A stretch of DNA of 64,000 nucleotides from positions 1 to 64,000 of the forward strand of contig NZ_VOHS01000013.1 in the NCBI RefSeq assembly GCF_007896845.1, read 5' to 3'. This stretch comes from Chitinophaga pinensis (GTDB lineage: Bacteria; Bacteroidota; Bacteroidia; Chitinophagales; Chitinophagaceae). The notes under the pieces are model-generated. The model did no database searches, was not told the DNA's origin, and worked only from the letters and a program-made list of their open reading frames with translations. Positions 27,803-36,879 of this stretch are shown here, piece after piece. A program made the position numbers and the translations under genes. How positions within the stretch are numbered: position 1 is the stretch's first letter; the number at the start of each line of letters is the position of its first letter.

Positions 27803-29112
27803 AAATTACAGTAGTAGGCACAGGTTACGTGGGACTAGTGACCGGCACTTGCTTTGCAGAAACGGGCAACGACGTTACCTGCGTTGACATCGACGTCAAC
27901 AAGGTAAATAAGCTTTCCAACGGACAGATCACCATTTATGAACCAGGACTCGAAAAACTGTTCGAGCGTAACCTGAAGGAAGGACGTTTACACTTCACAA
28001 CAAGTCTCGCAGAAGGCGTTGCTCATGGAGATGTTATATTCCTCGCCTTGCCTACTCCTCCGGGAGAAGACGGATCTGCGGATCTGTCCTACATTCTGCG
28101 CGTAGCAGATGATATGGGTAAAATCATCACTGATTATAAAGTAATCGTTGACAAAAGTACCGTACCGGTAGGTACTGCTGAACTGGTACATGCAGCGGTT
28201 GCAAAGAACTGTTCACATCCTTTCGACGTGGTTTCCAATCCGGAATTCCTGCGTGAAGGTGTGGCGGTAGACGACTTCATGAAGCCTGATCGTGTTGTGA
28301 TCGGAACCCGCTCAGAAAGAGCGCGTAAAGTAATGGGCGACCTGTTTGCACCATTTGTACGTCAGGGTAACCCGATCCTGTTCATGGACGAAAAATCTGC
28401 TGAACTGACCAAATACGCAGCCAACTCCTTCCTCGCTACCAAGATCTCTTTCATGAATGAAATAGCGATCCTGTGTGAGAAACTGGGAGCTGACGTTGAC
28501 ATGGTGCGCAGAGGCGTAGGTAGCGACGACAGAATCGGTAAACGCTTCCTGTTCCCCGGTATCGGTTATGGTGGCAGCTGCTTCCCTAAAGACGTACAGG
28601 CGCTGGTGAAATCATCAGAAGATGCAGACTACGATTTCAAAATACTCAATGCGGTAATGGACGTAAATGAGCGACAGAAACTGTTCCTCATGCCGAAAAT
28701 CAGCGCATGGTTTAATAATGACCTGAAGGGCAAACACTTCGCCCTGTGGGGACTGGCATTCAAACCAAATACAGACGATATCCGTGAAGCACCGGCATTA
28801 TATATGATCGACGCCCTCGTCGCTGCCGGCGCAACCGTTTCTGTATTTGATCCGGAAGCAAGCAACAATGTAGAACGCCTGATCGGCAATAAAGTAGCTT
28901 ATGCAGCTAACCAGTACGACTGTCTTATAAATGCAGATGCACTGATCATTGCCACAGAATGGAGTGTATTCAGAACACCTGATTTCGATAAAATCGGCAG
29001 TACGCTGAAAAACAAGGTGATCTTCGACGGAAGAAACCTGTTTGACGTATTCAGGATGGAAGAACTTGGCTACCATTATGAGAGTGTAGGACGCGCGGCT
29101 ACAAACAATTAA
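27799..29112 (+). CDS. ugd: UDP-glucose 6-dehydrogenase
   Basis: 437 residues. N-terminal NAD fold MKITVVGTGYVGLVTG, catalytic Cys in GIGYGGSCFPKD (about 257) and C-terminal UDP-binding part with GLAFKPNTDDIREAP. It makes UDP-glucuronate, which the next enzyme decarboxylates. Confidence 0.96.
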   Translation: MKITVVGTGYVGLVTGTCFAETGNDVTCVDIDVNKVNKLSNGQITIYEPGLEKLFERNLKEGRLHFTTSLAEGVAHGDVIFLALPTPPGEDGSADLSYILRVADDMGKIITDYKVIVDKSTVPVGTAELVHAAVAKNCSHPFDVVSNPEFLREGVAVDDFMKPDRVVIGTRSERARKVMGDLFAPFVRQGNPILFMDEKSAELTKYAANSFLATKISFMNEIAILCEKLGADVDMVRRGVGSDDRIGKRFLFPGIGYGGSCFPKDVQALVKSSEDADYDFKILNAVMDVNERQKLFLMPKISAWFNNDLKGKHFALWGLAFKPNTDDIREAPALYMIDALVAAGATVSVFDPEASNNVERLIGNKVAYAANQYDCLINADALIIATEWSVFRTPDFDKIGSTLKNKVIFDGRNLFDVFRMEELGYHYESVGRAATNN

Positions 29113-29130
29113 TTATCATCACCCCTATCA

Positions 29131-30081
29131 ATGCCAGTTAATATGAAAAGAGTTCTGATTACCGGCGCAGCCGGCTTCCTGGGTTCACACCTGTGTGATC
29201 GTTTCATCGCCGAAGGATATCGGGTGGTGGCAATGGATAATCTCCTGACCGGCAATATCAAAAACATAGAGCATCTCTTTCCTTTACCGGAATTTGAATA
29301 CTATCATCATGATGTAAGCAAATTTGTACATGTACCGGGTAATCTGGATTACATTTTACACTTTGCTTCGCCGGCAAGTCCGATTGACTATCTGAAAATG
29401 CCTATCCAGACATTAAAGGTAGGTTCACTCGGTACCCACAATCTGCTGGGTCTTGCCAAAGAAAAAAAGGCACGTATTCTGGTAGCATCCACTTCTGAAG
29501 TGTATGGCGACCCTAATGTACATCCGCAACCGGAAGAGTACTGGGGTAACGTAAACCCGGTTGGTCCGCGTGGTGTATATGACGAAGCAAAACGCTTCAT
29601 GGAGTCTATCACCATGGCTTATCATAACTTCCATGGCGTTGAAACAAGGATCGTAAGGATCTTCAATACCTATGGTCCGCGTATGCGACTCAATGATGGT
29701 CGAGCATTACCTGCATTTATGAGTCAGGCACTGACCGGTCAGGATCTGACTGTTTTTGGTGATGGTTCACAGACCCGTTCTTTCTGTTATGTATCTGACC
29801 TCGTAGATGGTATTTACCGCTTATTATTGAGCGACTATCACCTGCCGGTAAATATTGGTAATCCTTCAGAGATCACACTGCTGGAATTTGCAGAAGAGAT
29901 TCTTGCACTGACCAACAGTAAGCAGAAGATTATATATCAGCCGCTTCCAAAAGATGATCCGAAGCAAAGAAAACCAGATATCACCAAGGCACAGGAACTG
30001 CTGGGATGGGCTCCGAAAGTAGACAGAAAAGAAGGTTTGAAGGTGACTTACGAATACTTCAAAGAAGCATTAAATAAATAA
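29131..30081 (+). CDS. UDP-glucuronate decarboxylase (UDP-xylose synthase), SDR family
   Basis: 316 residues. [11 protein letters not shown] binds NAD, the YxxxK pair is in [11 protein letters not shown], and [15 protein letters not shown] plus [18 protein letters not shown] are UXS features. It turns UDP-glucuronate from Ugd into UDP-xylose. ATG 29143 is an alternative start four codons in. A hairpin after the gene separates it from rmlB. Confidence 0.93.
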   Translation: MPVNMKRVLITGAAGFLGSHLCDRFIAEGYRVVAMDNLLTGNIKNIEHLFPLPEFEYYHHDVSKFVHVPGNLDYILHFASPASPIDYLKMPIQTLKVGSLGTHNLLGLAKEKKARILVASTSEVYGDPNVHPQPEEYWGNVNPVGPRGVYDEAKRFMESITMAYHNFHGVETRIVRIFNTYGPRMRLNDGRALPAFMSQALTGQDLTVFGDGSQTRSFCYVSDLVDGIYRLLLSDYHLPVNIGNPSEITLLEFAEEILALTNSKQKIIYQPLPKDDPKQRKPDITKAQELLGWAPKVDRKEGLKVTYEYFKEALNK

Positions 30082-30089
30082 TTCGTTGT

Positions 30090-30124
30090 AAATGAACCAC
30101 TGCTCTTAAGGTAGTGGTTCATTT
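30090..30124 (+). terminator. hairpin between UXS and rmlB genes
   Basis: A perfect 12-bp stem AAATGAACCACT/AGTGGTTCATTT around an 11-nt loop. The U tract is short and inside the stem, so it may be an attenuator or processing site. Confidence 0.55.
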
Positions 30125-30159
30125 GCAATGCGTACATTGTCTGTAATTAAATAATCATT

Positions 30160-31215
30160 ATGCACAACACCATACTCATCACCGGTGGCGCCGGTTTTAT
30201 AGGCTCCCATGTCGTGAGATTATTTGTGAATAAGTACCCTCATTACCAGATTGTTAATCTGGATGCGCTGACTTATGCAGGCAATCTTGAAAATCTCAAA
30301 GATATAAAGGACAAGTCCAACTATACCTTTGTGAAGGGTGATATTACGGATGAAGCATTCATAGATGAACTGTTTACAACCTACTCTTTTGATGGTGTGA
30401 TCCATCTGGCAGCAGAAAGCCATGTGGACCGGTCTATCATGGACCCTCTGGCATTCATCAAAACCAACGTATTAGGTACTGCTACCCTGCTGAATGCAGC
30501 CCGCAAATACTGGAAAGACAATTACGAAGGTAAACTGTTCTACCACGTATCTACTGATGAAGTATATGGCAGTCTGGGAGAAGAAGGTTTCTTCACAGAA
30601 GAAACCGCTTATGATCCCCGCTCTCCTTATTCTGCATCAAAAGCAAGCTCTGATCACTTTGTGATGGCCTACTATCACACGTATCACCTGCCTGCCATCA
30701 TTTCCAACTGCTCCAACAACTACGGATCACATCATTTCCCGGAAAAGTTAATTCCGCTGGCCATCCACAACATCAAAAACAACAAGCCGGTACCTGTATA
30801 TGGTAAAGGAGAGAATGTGCGCGACTGGCTGTTTGTGGAAGACCACGCAAGAGCAATTGATACCATTTTCCACAAAGGCCGCTTAGGGGAAACCTATAAC
30901 ATCGGCGGTTTCAATGAGTGGAAAAATATCGATCTTATCAACCTGCTCTGCATGGTGATGGATAAAAAACTGGGCCGCGCACCGGGTACCTCTGCAAGCC
31001 TGATCACTTTTGTGAAAGACCGTGCAGGCCACGATCTGCGTTATGCAATCGACGCTACCAAACTCAATAAAGAACTGGGCTGGGAACCTTCCCTCCAGTT
31101 TGAGGAAGGACTGGAAAAAACCGTTGACTGGTATCTGTCCAACGAAGAATGGCTGGATCATGTCACCAGCGGCGCCTACCAGGAATATTACAGTGACCAG
31201 TATCAAAAGAGATAA
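30160..31215 (+). CDS. rmlB: dTDP-glucose 4,6-dehydratase
   Basis: 351 residues. TGGAGFIGSHVVR, the HVSTDEVYGSLG segment with the Asp-Glu pair and YSASKASSDHFV are RmlB signatures. It makes dTDP-4-keto-6-deoxyglucose for L-rhamnose. First of rmlB-rmlC-rmlD; rmlA is not in the window. Confidence 0.96.
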   Translation: MHNTILITGGAGFIGSHVVRLFVNKYPHYQIVNLDALTYAGNLENLKDIKDKSNYTFVKGDITDEAFIDELFTTYSFDGVIHLAAESHVDRSIMDPLAFIKTNVLGTATLLNAARKYWKDNYEGKLFYHVSTDEVYGSLGEEGFFTEETAYDPRSPYSASKASSDHFVMAYYHTYHLPAIISNCSNNYGSHHFPEKLIPLAIHNIKNNKPVPVYGKGENVRDWLFVEDHARAIDTIFHKGRLGETYNIGGFNEWKNIDLINLLCMVMDKKLGRAPGTSASLITFVKDRAGHDLRYAIDATKLNKELGWEPSLQFEEGLEKTVDWYLSNEEWLDHVTSGAYQEYYSDQYQKR

Positions 31216-31223
31216 TCAACTAT

Positions 31224-31790
31224 ATGCCTTTTACTGAAACAGGGATACCTGATCTGTTAGTATATGAACCACGGGTATTCAACGATAACCGTGGCTATTT
31301 TTTTGAAAGCTACAGCGAACAGGCCTTTCTACAACATGGTCTGCAGCTGAAATTCGTACAGGACAACCAGGCAAGGTCTACTTATGGCGTACTGAGAGGT
31401 TTACATTACCAGCAGGAACCACATGCACAGACCAAACTCGTAAGAGTACTGGAAGGACGCATTATCGACGTAGCAGTAGATATCCGCAAGGGCTCTCCTA
31501 CTTATGGTAAGGTATTCACTATCGAACTGAGTGCTGAAAATAAAAAGCAGCTGCTGGTACCCAAAGGTTTTGCCCACGGTTATTCCGTATTAAGCGAGAC
31601 TGCAGAAGTGATGTACAAAGTGGATAACTTCTACAATAAAGCCAGTGAAGGTGGTATCATTTACAATGACCCGGCACTGAACATCGACTGGGGTATCAGT
31701 CTGGCGGATGCGCTGGTATCAGAAAAAGATGTGATACTGCCCACGCTTGAAAACTGCACGCATAACTTCATTTACAATTCAGATAAGTAA
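31224..31790 (+). CDS. rmlC: dTDP-4-dehydrorhamnose 3,5-epimerase
   Basis: 188 residues, cupin fold. VLRGLHYQ with the catalytic His, KLVRVLEGRIIDVAVDIRKGSPTYG and PKGFAHGYSVLS identify RmlC. Its last stop base is the first base of the rmlD start (TAATG at 31788-31792). Confidence 0.96.
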   Translation: MPFTETGIPDLLVYEPRVFNDNRGYFFESYSEQAFLQHGLQLKFVQDNQARSTYGVLRGLHYQQEPHAQTKLVRVLEGRIIDVAVDIRKGSPTYGKVFTIELSAENKKQLLVPKGFAHGYSVLSETAEVMYKVDNFYNKASEGGIIYNDPALNIDWGISLADALVSEKDVILPTLENCTHNFIYNSDK

Positions 31791-32653
31791 TGAAAAATAT
31801 TCTGATAACCGGCGCCAATGGCCAGCTGGGACAGGCAATTAAAAAAGTAACAGCGGATTATCCGGGGTTTAACTTCCTATACACAGACTTCAATGAACTG
31901 GATATCACCAGCGAAGAAGCTGTGCGCAATTATTTTGCTCAGCAGGAAATACACGCCTGTGTGAACTGTGCAGCGTATACAGCTGTAGATAAAGCGGAAG
32001 GTGACGAAGAATTTGCTTTTAAACTCAACTTTGAAGCAGTACTGAACCTCGCTACTATCTGTGCTGAATACAACACCCAGTTAGTACATATCTCTACTGA
32101 TTATGTATTCAGCGGCCAGCAGAACGTACCCTATGTAGAAACAGACGACGCCAGTCCGGTCAGCATTTACGGCAGTTCCAAACTGCGTGGCGAAGGTGCG
32201 GCTGTAGGTACCAACCCTGCTACTATTGTATTACGTACTTCCTGGCTGTATTCCGAATTCGGCGCCAACTTCGTAAAACGTATGCGCGAACTGATGCAGG
32301 AAAGAGATAGCCTGAACATCGTATTTGACCAGACAGGCACTCCTACTTATGCAGTAGACCTGGCTAAAGTGGTATTGACCATACTGACCAAAGTATGGGA
32401 TGTACCCGGTGAATATGGCGGCGTATATCACTTTAGCAATGAAGGCGTGACCAGCTGGTATGACTTTGCTGTCGCAATCCGCGAACTAAGCAATGCTTCC
32501 TGTACAGTATCTCCGATCACTTCTGATCAGTATCCTACGGCGGCCAAAAGACCTGCCTACAGTGTCATGAACAAAAGCAAGATTAAAGAGACATTTGGTA
32601 TTCAGATCCCTCATTGGAAAGAGAGTCTGAAAGAGTGTATCAAACAGCTGTAA
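31790..32653 (+). CDS. rmlD: dTDP-4-dehydrorhamnose reductase
   Basis: 287 residues. MKNILITGANGQLGQAI binds NAD(P)H, HISTDYVFSG and the YGSSKLRGE motif with Tyr and Lys follow. It gives dTDP-L-rhamnose. Translationally coupled to rmlC and followed by a strong terminator. Confidence 0.96.
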   Translation: MKNILITGANGQLGQAIKKVTADYPGFNFLYTDFNELDITSEEAVRNYFAQQEIHACVNCAAYTAVDKAEGDEEFAFKLNFEAVLNLATICAEYNTQLVHISTDYVFSGQQNVPYVETDDASPVSIYGSSKLRGEGAAVGTNPATIVLRTSWLYSEFGANFVKRMRELMQERDSLNIVFDQTGTPTYAVDLAKVVLTILTKVWDVPGEYGGVYHFSNEGVTSWYDFAVAIRELSNASCTVSPITSDQYPTAAKRPAYSVMNKSKIKETFGIQIPHWKESLKECIKQL

Positions 32654-32688
32654 AAGCAGATGAAGCGTTAATTATTAACTTCTTCTAT

Positions 32689-32731
32689 AAAAGGAAAAGG
32701 CGTTCACCATTAGTGAACGCCTTTTCCTTTT
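32689..32731. terminator. bidirectional terminator after rmlD
   Basis: A perfect 19-bp stem (32689-32707 with 32713-32731), loop CATTA. It can serve both rmlD and the convergent secreted protein gene. Confidence 0.9.
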
Positions 32732-32771
32732 ATGATAATCAGATCTGTTGAGACCTGCATATTAATATCTC

Positions 32772-33467
32772 TTACTTCTTAAAACTGGTGATCTCCATAT
32801 GCCCAACCGGATTGCCATCTTTAAACGTGGCCGTCTTCACCACACCAAAACCCGGCGCAAACCACTCTGTTGCATTCATTTCAACCGGCATGTTCATAGA
32901 CATCATTTTCAGACCAAGATTCATCTTATAAGTGATCTTATAACATTCCCAGCTGCCACCGGCAGTCGTGATCTTCTCTTTACCCGCTACTTTACGGTCA
33001 GTCACCTGATATTGCAGACTGATATCCATACCATTAGCATTACCGCTCATTTCAAAGGAGCCATTTGGCAGGGTCTGACCTTCCTTTAAGGTGGCAGGAT
33101 AATTCAAAAATGCGCTCCCGTCTGATTCCATCTTCATGTCTTTCAGCTGTGGCATATTGGGCAGGGACATTTTCATATCAATCATGATCTCTCCACCGGT
33201 ACATTTGAACTTACCCTTACCAGAAGACAAAGAGGCGCCTTTGGCGTCTTTTGTGGTCACTGTGAAGTCAGATACAGTTGAGCCCCCTTCCTTATTGACA
33301 GACAATACTTTATAAACATTCTTTGCGACAGTCGTCCCTTTGGCGTCGAACATGCTCATCTCTACTTCAGCGTTATTCAGGAGATAATAGTAGTTTTTGC
33401 AATCCTGCGCGAATAATACATTTACCGCTGCCAGCAGTGCGGCAATTAAAAACAAGCTTTTTTTCAT
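32772..33467 (-). CDS. secreted protein of unknown function, possible DUF3108-like beta fold
   Basis: 231 residues. A clear signal peptide (MKKSLFLIAALLAAVNVLFA, cleaved before QDC) precedes a beta-rich domain with alternating polar strands (MSMFDAKGTTVAKNVYKVLSV, GSWECYKITYKMN, ATEWFAPGFGVVKT). This pattern resembles DUF3108/TapB-like lipocalin-type proteins, but the match is from general appearance only. Two Cys pairs may form disulfides. It is probably periplasmic. It converges with rmlD and is divergent from tyrS. Confidence 0.8.
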   Translation of the reverse strand: MKKSLFLIAALLAAVNVLFAQDCKNYYYLLNNAEVEMSMFDAKGTTVAKNVYKVLSVNKEGGSTVSDFTVTTKDAKGASLSSGKGKFKCTGGEIMIDMKMSLPNMPQLKDMKMESDGSAFLNYPATLKEGQTLPNGSFEMSGNANGMDISLQYQVTDRKVAGKEKITTAGGSWECYKITYKMNLGLKMMSMNMPVEMNATEWFAPGFGVVKTATFKDGNPVGHMEITSFKK

Positions 33468-33567
33468 ATGGTACTCTTTACAAAAGATGGCGGTTTTATC
33501 CGCAATTGAATGTACGAATTTCCGGCACAATGCCCTGCTTCGTCCATATCGTTTAAAATTCTTTTCT

Positions 33568-33575
33568 TACGTTTG
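33568..33575 (+). promoter_or_regulatory. -7 promoter box of tyrS
   Basis: TACGTTTG matches TAnnTTTG, 21 bases before ATG 33597. Confidence 0.5.
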
Positions 33576-33596
33576 CAAAAATTATCCCAATTAATC

Positions 33597-34880
33597 ATGA
33601 ACCTGATAGAGGAATTACGTTGGAGAGGTATGGTGCAGGATATAATGCCGGGCACGGAGGAGCAATTACTGAAAGAAATGACTTCTGCTTATGTAGGATT
33701 TGACCCTACAGCAGATTCTCTTCATATAGGCAGTCTGGTACCCATCCTGCTGCTGGTACATTTACAGCGAGCGGGTCACAAGCCTTTTGCACTGGTTGGC
33801 GGCGCCACCGGTATGGTGGGCGACCCTTCCTTCAAAGCAGAAGAGCGCAAAATGCTGGATCTGGATACCCTCGCGCATAACCAGAACGGTATCAAAGCTC
33901 AGCTGGAGAAGTTCCTCGACTTCGATCCGGCCAAACCGAATGCCGCTGAAATGGTGAATAACTTCGATTGGTTTAAAGAGATCTCCTTTCTGGATTTCAT
34001 CCGCGATACCGGTAAACACATTACCGTTAATTACATGATGTCCAAGGATTCCGTAAAAAGAAGACTGGAAGGCGATAGCGGTATGTCCTTTACAGAATTC
34101 ACCTACCAGCTGATTCAGGGCTATGACTTCTATCATCTGTATACAGCGAAGAACTGTAAACTGCAGATGGGTGGTTCTGACCAGTGGGGTAACATCGTAA
34201 CGGGCACTGAACTGATTCGCCGTAAAGCGAATGGGGAAGCATTTGCCTTTACCTGTCCTCTGCTGAAAAAAGCAGACGGCACTAAATTCGGTAAATCAGA
34301 AAGAGGTAACGTATGGCTGGATCCACAGAAAACGTCTCCTTATCTGTTCTACCAGTTCTGGGTAAAAACCACAGACGAAGACGCTAAAAACTACATCAAA
34401 ATATTCACCTTCCTTGGTCAGGAAGAGATCAATGAACTGATCGCTGCACACGATCAGGATGCTGGTAAACGCCTGCTGCAGAAGAAACTGGCAGAAGAAC
34501 TGACCGTCTTCGTACATGGTCAGACAGAACTGGAGTTTGCCCTGAAAGCATCAGATCTGCTGTTCCGTAACGATACCGCCGAGGTACTGCAATCCCTGAC
34601 TGAATCTCAGTTGCTTGAGATCATGGACGGTGTACCACAGGTAGAAGTAGCTGCTGCCGAACTGGAAGCCGGAAAGGATATCCTCTCTTTCCTTGCGGAG
34701 ACCAACATCCTTCCTAGTAAAGGAGAAGCCCGTAAAATGATCCAGAACAACGGTATCAGCATCAACAAGGTGAAGGTAGGAGCTATTGATAAGATGATTG
34801 ATAAAAGCCTGCTGCTGAATGACAAGTACATCCTTGTACAGAGAGGAAAAAACAACTACTTCCTTGTAATTGTAAAATAA
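33597..34880 (+). CDS. tyrS: tyrosyl-tRNA synthetase
   Basis: 427 residues. Class I signature HIGS (43-46) and KFGKS (230-234), with [12 protein letters not shown] in the active site and an S4 RNA-binding domain at the end (about 360-425). TyrS type 1 size. ATG 33597 fits the family start and the promoter box upstream. Confidence 0.97.
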   Translation: MNLIEELRWRGMVQDIMPGTEEQLLKEMTSAYVGFDPTADSLHIGSLVPILLLVHLQRAGHKPFALVGGATGMVGDPSFKAEERKMLDLDTLAHNQNGIKAQLEKFLDFDPAKPNAAEMVNNFDWFKEISFLDFIRDTGKHITVNYMMSKDSVKRRLEGDSGMSFTEFTYQLIQGYDFYHLYTAKNCKLQMGGSDQWGNIVTGTELIRRKANGEAFAFTCPLLKKADGTKFGKSERGNVWLDPQKTSPYLFYQFWVKTTDEDAKNYIKIFTFLGQEEINELIAAHDQDAGKRLLQKKLAEELTVFVHGQTELEFALKASDLLFRNDTAEVLQSLTESQLLEIMDGVPQVEVAAAELEAGKDILSFLAETNILPSKGEARKMIQNNGISINKVKVGAIDKMIDKSLLLNDKYILVQRGKNNYFLVIVK

Positions 34881-34898
34881 GCTTACATTATAAACAGG

Positions 34899-34933
34899 AG
34901 GGCTGGCGTATCACAGATACGTCAGCCCTTTTT
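34899..34933. terminator. terminator between tyrS and PNPOx-fold gene
   Basis: A 14-bp stem AGGGCTGGCGTATC/GATACGTCAGCCCT (one G-U) with loop ACA and a T tail on the plus strand. Confidence 0.85.
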
Positions 34934-34949
34934 ATTTGCTATTATAATT

Positions 34950-35453
34950 TTACTCAATATCCAGTTCTCCCTTCTCTCCTTCCTCAAAGCGTCTTCCCCG
35001 GATGATGGAGGTCAGCATATTGAAGAAGATCACCATTTTGCTGGATGAATTATCCCAGAACCACGCCTGTTTGGTATCTACCCTCAACAGACAAAGCCGG
35101 GGATCGTCAATCCCATCGGGGAACCACGCTTCAACGGCCGGCGTCCACAACTGTTTCATTTTTTCACGATCCAGTACGATCGATCCGATACCAAAGATGT
35201 TCAGATAGGTGTTATGTCCCGGGTGGGAATAAATGAGGTTCAGCTCATTATTTTCTGAAATCTGCATCACCTGACCGGCATATTCATTGGAAAAAAACCA
35301 GACATTCCCTTCTTTGTCTACATCTACAGTAGCCATGGGTCTGGATATAACGTGGCCGTGCTCGTCAACGGTAGTAAACATACATACCCGCACATCGTTA
35401 ATCAGATCAGAAACCTTTCTGATCGCCTCTTCTCTTTTGAGGATTGCTGCCAT
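34950..35453 (-). CDS. pyridoxamine 5'-phosphate oxidase-fold (general stress protein 26-like)
   Basis: 167 residues of split-barrel FMN-binding fold. VRVCMFTTVDEHGHVISRPMATVDVDKEGNVWFFSN is the flavin-binding core, and LIYSHPGHNTYLNIFGIGSIVLD follows. Relatives bind FMN or F420; substrate unknown. It lacks the residues specific to true PdxH. Confidence 0.9.
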   Translation of the reverse strand: MAAILKREEAIRKVSDLINDVRVCMFTTVDEHGHVISRPMATVDVDKEGNVWFFSNEYAGQVMQISENNELNLIYSHPGHNTYLNIFGIGSIVLDREKMKQLWTPAVEAWFPDGIDDPRLCLLRVDTKQAWFWDNSSSKMVIFFNMLTSIIRGRRFEEGEKGELDIE

Positions 35454-35509
35454 CGAATTAATGTGTTTGTATGAAACAATAAAAATTCATGCCATATAAA
35501 AAAGAAAAA

Positions 35510-35539
35510 GGCCCGGTATTGTTAGTACAACACCGGGCC
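35510..35539 (-). terminator. terminator of the amidohydrolase operon
   Basis: GGCCCGGTATTG (35510-35521) pairs with 35528-35539 with one mismatch. A-rich sequence to its left gives the U tract on the minus strand. Confidence 0.75.
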
Positions 35540-35561
35540 CCTTGCCTGTTATAAGTTTCAG

Positions 35562-36854
35562 CTATTTCAGTCCGTACTTATATTTATAACGCTCATATAA
35601 CTGTTTGTGTTTATTATCAAGGCTAACTTCTCTTCCCTGAATAAACGCCTGCGTTACCACACTGCTACGCATATCCAGCAAATCGCCTGTACTGATGGTA
35701 ATATTGGCGTCCTTACCGGTTTCCAGTGATCCGGTGATCTTATCGATACCGAGGATTTTGGCTGCATTCAGTGTCACTGCTGCCAGTGCTTCTTCTTTGG
35801 AAAGTCCGTATGTGCTGGCAGTACCTGCTTCAAAAGGCAGGTTACGTTGCTGCCAGAAGCCTTCATTACTGAGGCAGAACAGTACGCCTGCCTGTTGTAA
35901 CTGTGCGGCTGTTTTATATGGCTGGTCCACATCATCATCCTGCATCACCGGTAAACTGTGCGGCTGGGCAAGGACCACAGAGATATTATGCTGTTTGAGC
36001 ACATCTGCGATCATCCATGAATCAGCACCACCGGCTATGACTACCTCAATATCAAATTCCTTTGCAAAGTCCACTGCTACCAGCATTTCCTTTACCAGAT
36101 TACAGTGAATGAACAGCTTTTGCTGTTTGGCGAACAGTTTACGCACTGCTTCAAACTTCAGGTTGACAGCCGTGTGTTTATCTTCCTGCAGGTAAGCTTT
36201 CGCCTCGCTCAGGAATGACCGTACCTTTTCAGTTTTTTCGGCAAATTCTTCTGCTCTGTCTTTGGTAATAGAGAACCGGCCGGGTGTAGCGGGTGGAGGC
36301 AACAGGCTTGGCATATAGAAGTGGATAGCGCCATCCGCCTTGTAAGCAGCATCTTCCCAGTTCCATGCATCCAGTTGTACCACGGAAGAAGAACCGGGTA
36401 TCATTCCACCTTCAGGTGTTACCTGTGCCAGCAGAATACCATTAGAGCGCAGGGTATTGATCACTTTTGAATCAGTGTTATAAGCCACCAGTGAACGTAC
36501 AGAAGGATTGATCTCTCCTACCTCACTGAAGTCGTTGGTAGAGCGTACCGCTTCTACTTCCGTCAAACCTACAGTGGTCAGAGGTGCGATCACACCCGGA
36601 TACACATGCTTACCCTGCAGGTCAATGACCTTTACGTCTCCGGAGGGTGCTGTCAGATTATTCCCTACGGCAACGATCTTACCATTGGCGAAAGACAGGG
36701 AACCTTTCTCGATTACCTGTCCGTTACCGATGTGAATCGTCGCATTGGTCAGGTAAACCGGCTTTGCCTGCGGAGGCGCCGGATATATTGTTTCCTGAGC
36801 CATTACGGCGGAGCAGGAAAGTGCGGTGATATATGTTAATAAACTACGTTTCAT
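35562..36854 (-). CDS. amidohydrolase-family secreted protein, metal site lost
   Basis: 430 residues with a signal peptide (MKRSLLTYITALSCSAVMAQ). It has the amidohydrolase beta-sandwich and barrel layout (NATIHIGNGQVIEKGSLSFANGKI, LEAGKDANI-like LETGKDANITIS). Where the family has PGFIDxHxH it has PGVIAPLTTVG (about 86-96), and the late Asp is replaced by Asn in CLSNEGFW. It is therefore probably not a working hydrolase by the usual mechanism. It follows the 1005-residue gene by 25 bp and is likely co-expressed. Confidence 0.85.
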   Translation of the reverse strand: MKRSLLTYITALSCSAVMAQETIYPAPPQAKPVYLTNATIHIGNGQVIEKGSLSFANGKIVAVGNNLTAPSGDVKVIDLQGKHVYPGVIAPLTTVGLTEVEAVRSTNDFSEVGEINPSVRSLVAYNTDSKVINTLRSNGILLAQVTPEGGMIPGSSSVVQLDAWNWEDAAYKADGAIHFYMPSLLPPPATPGRFSITKDRAEEFAEKTEKVRSFLSEAKAYLQEDKHTAVNLKFEAVRKLFAKQQKLFIHCNLVKEMLVAVDFAKEFDIEVVIAGGADSWMIADVLKQHNISVVLAQPHSLPVMQDDDVDQPYKTAAQLQQAGVLFCLSNEGFWQQRNLPFEAGTASTYGLSKEEALAAVTLNAAKILGIDKITGSLETGKDANITISTGDLLDMRSSVVTQAFIQGREVSLDNKHKQLYERYKYKYGLK

Positions 36855-36879
36855 GTTGTTTGATTGATGCGTGCAGTGG

